64,000 nucleotides of DNA from Clostridia bacterium. Lineage in GTDB: Bacteria; Bacillota; Clostridia; Oscillospirales; CAG-272. The stretch lies in contig JAFTQL010000042.1 of NCBI GenBank assembly GCA_017462795.1, forward strand, positions 1-64,000, written 5' to 3'. Shown here piece by piece: positions 61,937 to 64,000 of the stretch (position 1 is the stretch's first letter; every line of letters begins with the position of its first letter). The position numbers and the translations under genes were made by a program. Under the pieces are notes generated by a model. That model did not search any database and was not told the DNA's origin. It saw nothing but the letters and a program-made list of their open reading frames with translations.

Positions 61937-64000
61937 ATGGGAAAGATATACGGAGACTTTGCGCGGGATTCATCGGATATGAGGATAACCACTCCCGATA
62001 TACCGCGAAATTGGTATAATTACTTTTGGAATAACGATTACATAACCTTTACATCTCAGGCGGGCGCGGGCGACAGCTTTGCGCAGGACGCTATGGGAAG
62101 GCGGATAAAGCTGGTAAAGGACAGAGGCGTTTTTCTGATGGAGGACGGCAGATCATGGGGAGTCAGCGGACTGCCTGTGAACAGCGTATGGGACTCTTAT
62201 CTCTGCACACATAAAAGGGGCTGCTCGGTCATTGAGACAGAGGCTTGCGGAATAAGCTCCGCTTTTACCGTCACCGTACCCCGCGAGGGGCTTTGCGAGC
62301 TGTGGAGTCTCAGGATCAAAAACAACTCGGACGTTACCCGAACACTGGGTGCTGTAGCTTTCTTCGGAACGGACTTTGACGGCGCTTACCAAAGACAGGG
62401 CTACAGTCTTTGTACCGCAGAGCCTGACGGCGCTCTCGGAGGTATTGTCTGCAAGAAATACATGCCCTTCGGATCATCGGAGAAGCGTAGCGTTCACGCG
62501 TTTTTCGCAATGTCCGGGACACCCGACGGATACGATTGCACCCACAACGCGGTCATAGGACCTTACGGCTCCTTTGCCCACCCCGTGGTTTGTGACAGAG
62601 GCGGCTGTACAAATTCTCCCTGTTGCGGTGAGAAGATGGCGTTCGCGCTTCAAAAGAACATCACGCTGGCGGCAGGCGAGGCGAAGGAGATAGTCTTTAT
62701 CTGCGGTATTGCCTTTTCCGCCGATGAGGCGCTGGAGCTCAAGTCACGCTTTGATTCTCCCGGGAAGTTTGCCGCGGAGCTTGAAGCGGTGCTTGGTCAG
62801 CTTGAAAAAACGGCAGAGGATGTGAGGATAACCACACCCGACGCAAAGCTCAACAATATGTTTGAGTGGCTCAAGCACCAGAGTATTCTCGGCTCTCGCT
62901 GGGCGCGGGTGAGACACAACGGCTTCAGGGATCTCACAAGCGACACCGACTGCCTTGCCGCCTTCAATCCGAGACTTGCTCTGGAGCGGTTTGAGCGCAT
63001 ACTTTCTTATCAGTATTCAAACGGTTACGCCCCCCGCACGTTTATTGACGGAGTGATAAGGGACAAAAACTTTGCGGATAACACCGTGTGGCTGACCTTT
63101 ACAGCCGAGTCTGTCATAAAAGAGCTGGGAGATATTTCCATACTTGACCGTGAGGTCGCGTATAATGACGGAACGGTTGGAAGCATTTACGAGCATCTTA
63201 AGCGTTCGGTGGAGTTTCTTTATAATTTCAGAGGTCTGCACGGGCTTATAAGAATATGGGGCGGCGACTGGAACGACTGCATGGATACAGCGGGACTTGG
63301 CGGAAAGGGTGTCAGTGTCTGGCTGAGCATCGCCTGGTATCGGGCAAACCGCATTTTCTCCGGGCTTGCCGAGCTTTACGGCAGGGCTGAGGATGCCGAT
63401 ACCGCAAGACAGAGAGGCGAGGAGATGCGGAGCATCATTGAGGAGTACGGCTGGGACGGTGAATATTACCTGGACGCGTATAATGACGATGACGTAAAGA
63501 TAGGCTCTCATGTGTGCGAGGAGGGGCGCATGTTCCTCATCCCTCAGATATGGGCGGTGCTTTCGGGCGTTTCCAAGGACGGCAGAGAGGTGACGGCTAT
63601 GGAGTCCGCCGAGAAATATCTCAGCTCACCTCTTGGCACAAGAATATCCGTGCCTCCGTACACAAAGCTTGACAAGGGCATAGGATCGGTCACCACAAAG
63701 CCCGCCGGGGTACATGAGAACGGCGGAGTCTATCTGCATACTATCGCATGGAAGGTAGCCGCTGACGCAATGCTTGGCAGAGCGGACAGGGTGGAGCAGG
63801 ATATCGAGACCATACTTCCTTTCCGCAATAAGGTGGTGGACGGCAGAGCCGAGCCTTATATCATGTGCAATTCTTACTTCGGCGAGGAGACGGGATACCG
63901 CTACGGTACGCCGGGACAAAGCTGGAGAACCGCCGCGGGACAGTGGTTCCAGAAGGCGCTTATAAATTATGTGTTCGGGCTCATCCCCGAGATGGACGGA
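61937..64000 (+). CDS. GH94 glycoside phosphorylase (cut by the window end)
   Basis: An open frame of 688 codons with no stop before the window edge. The N-terminal part (NWYNYFWNNDYITFTSQAG) is the GH94 beta-sandwich. The helical barrel contains GFRDLTSDTD, GGDWNDCMD with the general-acid Asp, and a KPAGVHENGGVYLH phosphate-site segment. GH94 enzymes split beta-glycosides such as cellobiose or laminaribiose with phosphate, giving a sugar 1-phosphate. There is no signal peptide, so it is intracellular. CAGGAGA precedes the ATG. The substrate cannot be told; most family members are about 800 residues. Confidence 0.88.
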   Translation, partial: MGKIYGDFARDSSDMRITTPDIPRNWYNYFWNNDYITFTSQAGAGDSFAQDAMGRRIKLVKDRGVFLMEDGRSWGVSGLPVNSVWDSYLCTHKRGCSVIETEACGISSAFTVTVPREGLCELWSLRIKNNSDVTRTLGAVAFFGTDFDGAYQRQGYSLCTAEPDGALGGIVCKKYMPFGSSEKRSVHAFFAMSGTPDGYDCTHNAVIGPYGSFAHPVVCDRGGCTNSPCCGEKMAFALQKNITLAAGEAKEIVFICGIAFSADEALELKSRFDSPGKFAAELEAVLGQLEKTAEDVRITTPDAKLNNMFEWLKHQSILGSRWARVRHNGFRDLTSDTDCLAAFNPRLALERFERILSYQYSNGYAPRTFIDGVIRDKNFADNTVWLTFTAESVIKELGDISILDREVAYNDGTVGSIYEHLKRSVEFLYNFRGLHGLIRIWGGDWNDCMDTAGLGGKGVSVWLSIAWYRANRIFSGLAELYGRAEDADTARQRGEEMRSIIEEYGWDGEYYLDAYNDDDVKIGSHVCEEGRMFLIPQIWAVLSGVSKDGREVTAMESAEKYLSSPLGTRISVPPYTKLDKGIGSVTTKPAGVHENGGVYLHTIAWKVAADAMLGRADRVEQDIETILPFRNKVVDGRAEPYIMCNSYFGEETGYRYGTPGQSWRTAAGQWFQKALINYVFGLIPEMDG

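Overview
The window looks like a chromosomal piece from an anaerobic gut-type Clostridia bacterium, probably Oscillospiraceae-like. This rests on the in-frame fusion of ispH to ribosomal protein S1, the cmk-plsC-ispH/rpsA gene order, a cysteine T-box leader, Gram-positive Shine-Dalgarno sites, RpiR, MarR and AraC regulators, and a FakB/FakA pair. No phage, plasmid, CRISPR array, tRNA or rRNA gene was seen.

Layout. Positions 1-715 are non-coding repeats. 716-13926 is mostly housekeeping: a cytidylate-kinase-like protein, TrkA/TrkH potassium uptake, an RpiR regulator, a flavoprotein, cmk, plsC, ispH-rpsA, a YwlG-like protein, a phosphoribosyltransferase, aspS and yfbR. 14007-24916 is an accessory cell-surface island. 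An AraC regulator is divergent from three paralogous calcineurin-like phosphoesterases, a 57-residue lipoprotein, two secreted GLUG-repeat proteins flanking a 43-residue peptide gene, and a solute-binding lipoprotein. 25003-27266 (minus strand) is a DUF1538 membrane protein with a PII-like regulator, followed by three tandem ~83-bp repeats behind a consensus promoter. 27804-33806 holds a class IV aminotransferase, a cysteine T-box with cysE and cysS, and an intracellular GH31 glycosidase. 33909-42427 holds an ECF substrate-binding protein divergent from a truncated MocR-type regulator, a polytopic glycosyltransferase-like protein, a ParE-type topoisomerase subunit, a YbaK deacylase and murD. 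42534-47477 is a likely fatty-acid module (MarR, acyl-CoA synthetase, FakB, FakA). 47611-53298 holds an RluD-type synthase, a DUF3810 protease-like protein, murA and lepA. 53603-64000 is a sugar-acid and glycoside island: three Gfo/Idh/MocA oxidoreductases, AraC, uxuA, an SDR mannonate oxidoreductase, two TIM-barrel isomerases and a GH94 phosphorylase cut by the window end.

The most unusual parts are the phosphoesterase/GLUG island with two small genes, the PII-like/DUF1538 pair beside a promoter-driven tandem repeat, the Gfo/Idh plus TIM-barrel plus GH94 cluster (possibly a 3-keto-glycoside route), and a family of dispersed palindromic repeats, one copy of which contains the cysE stop codon. 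Functions are assigned by eye from motifs; no database search was run.
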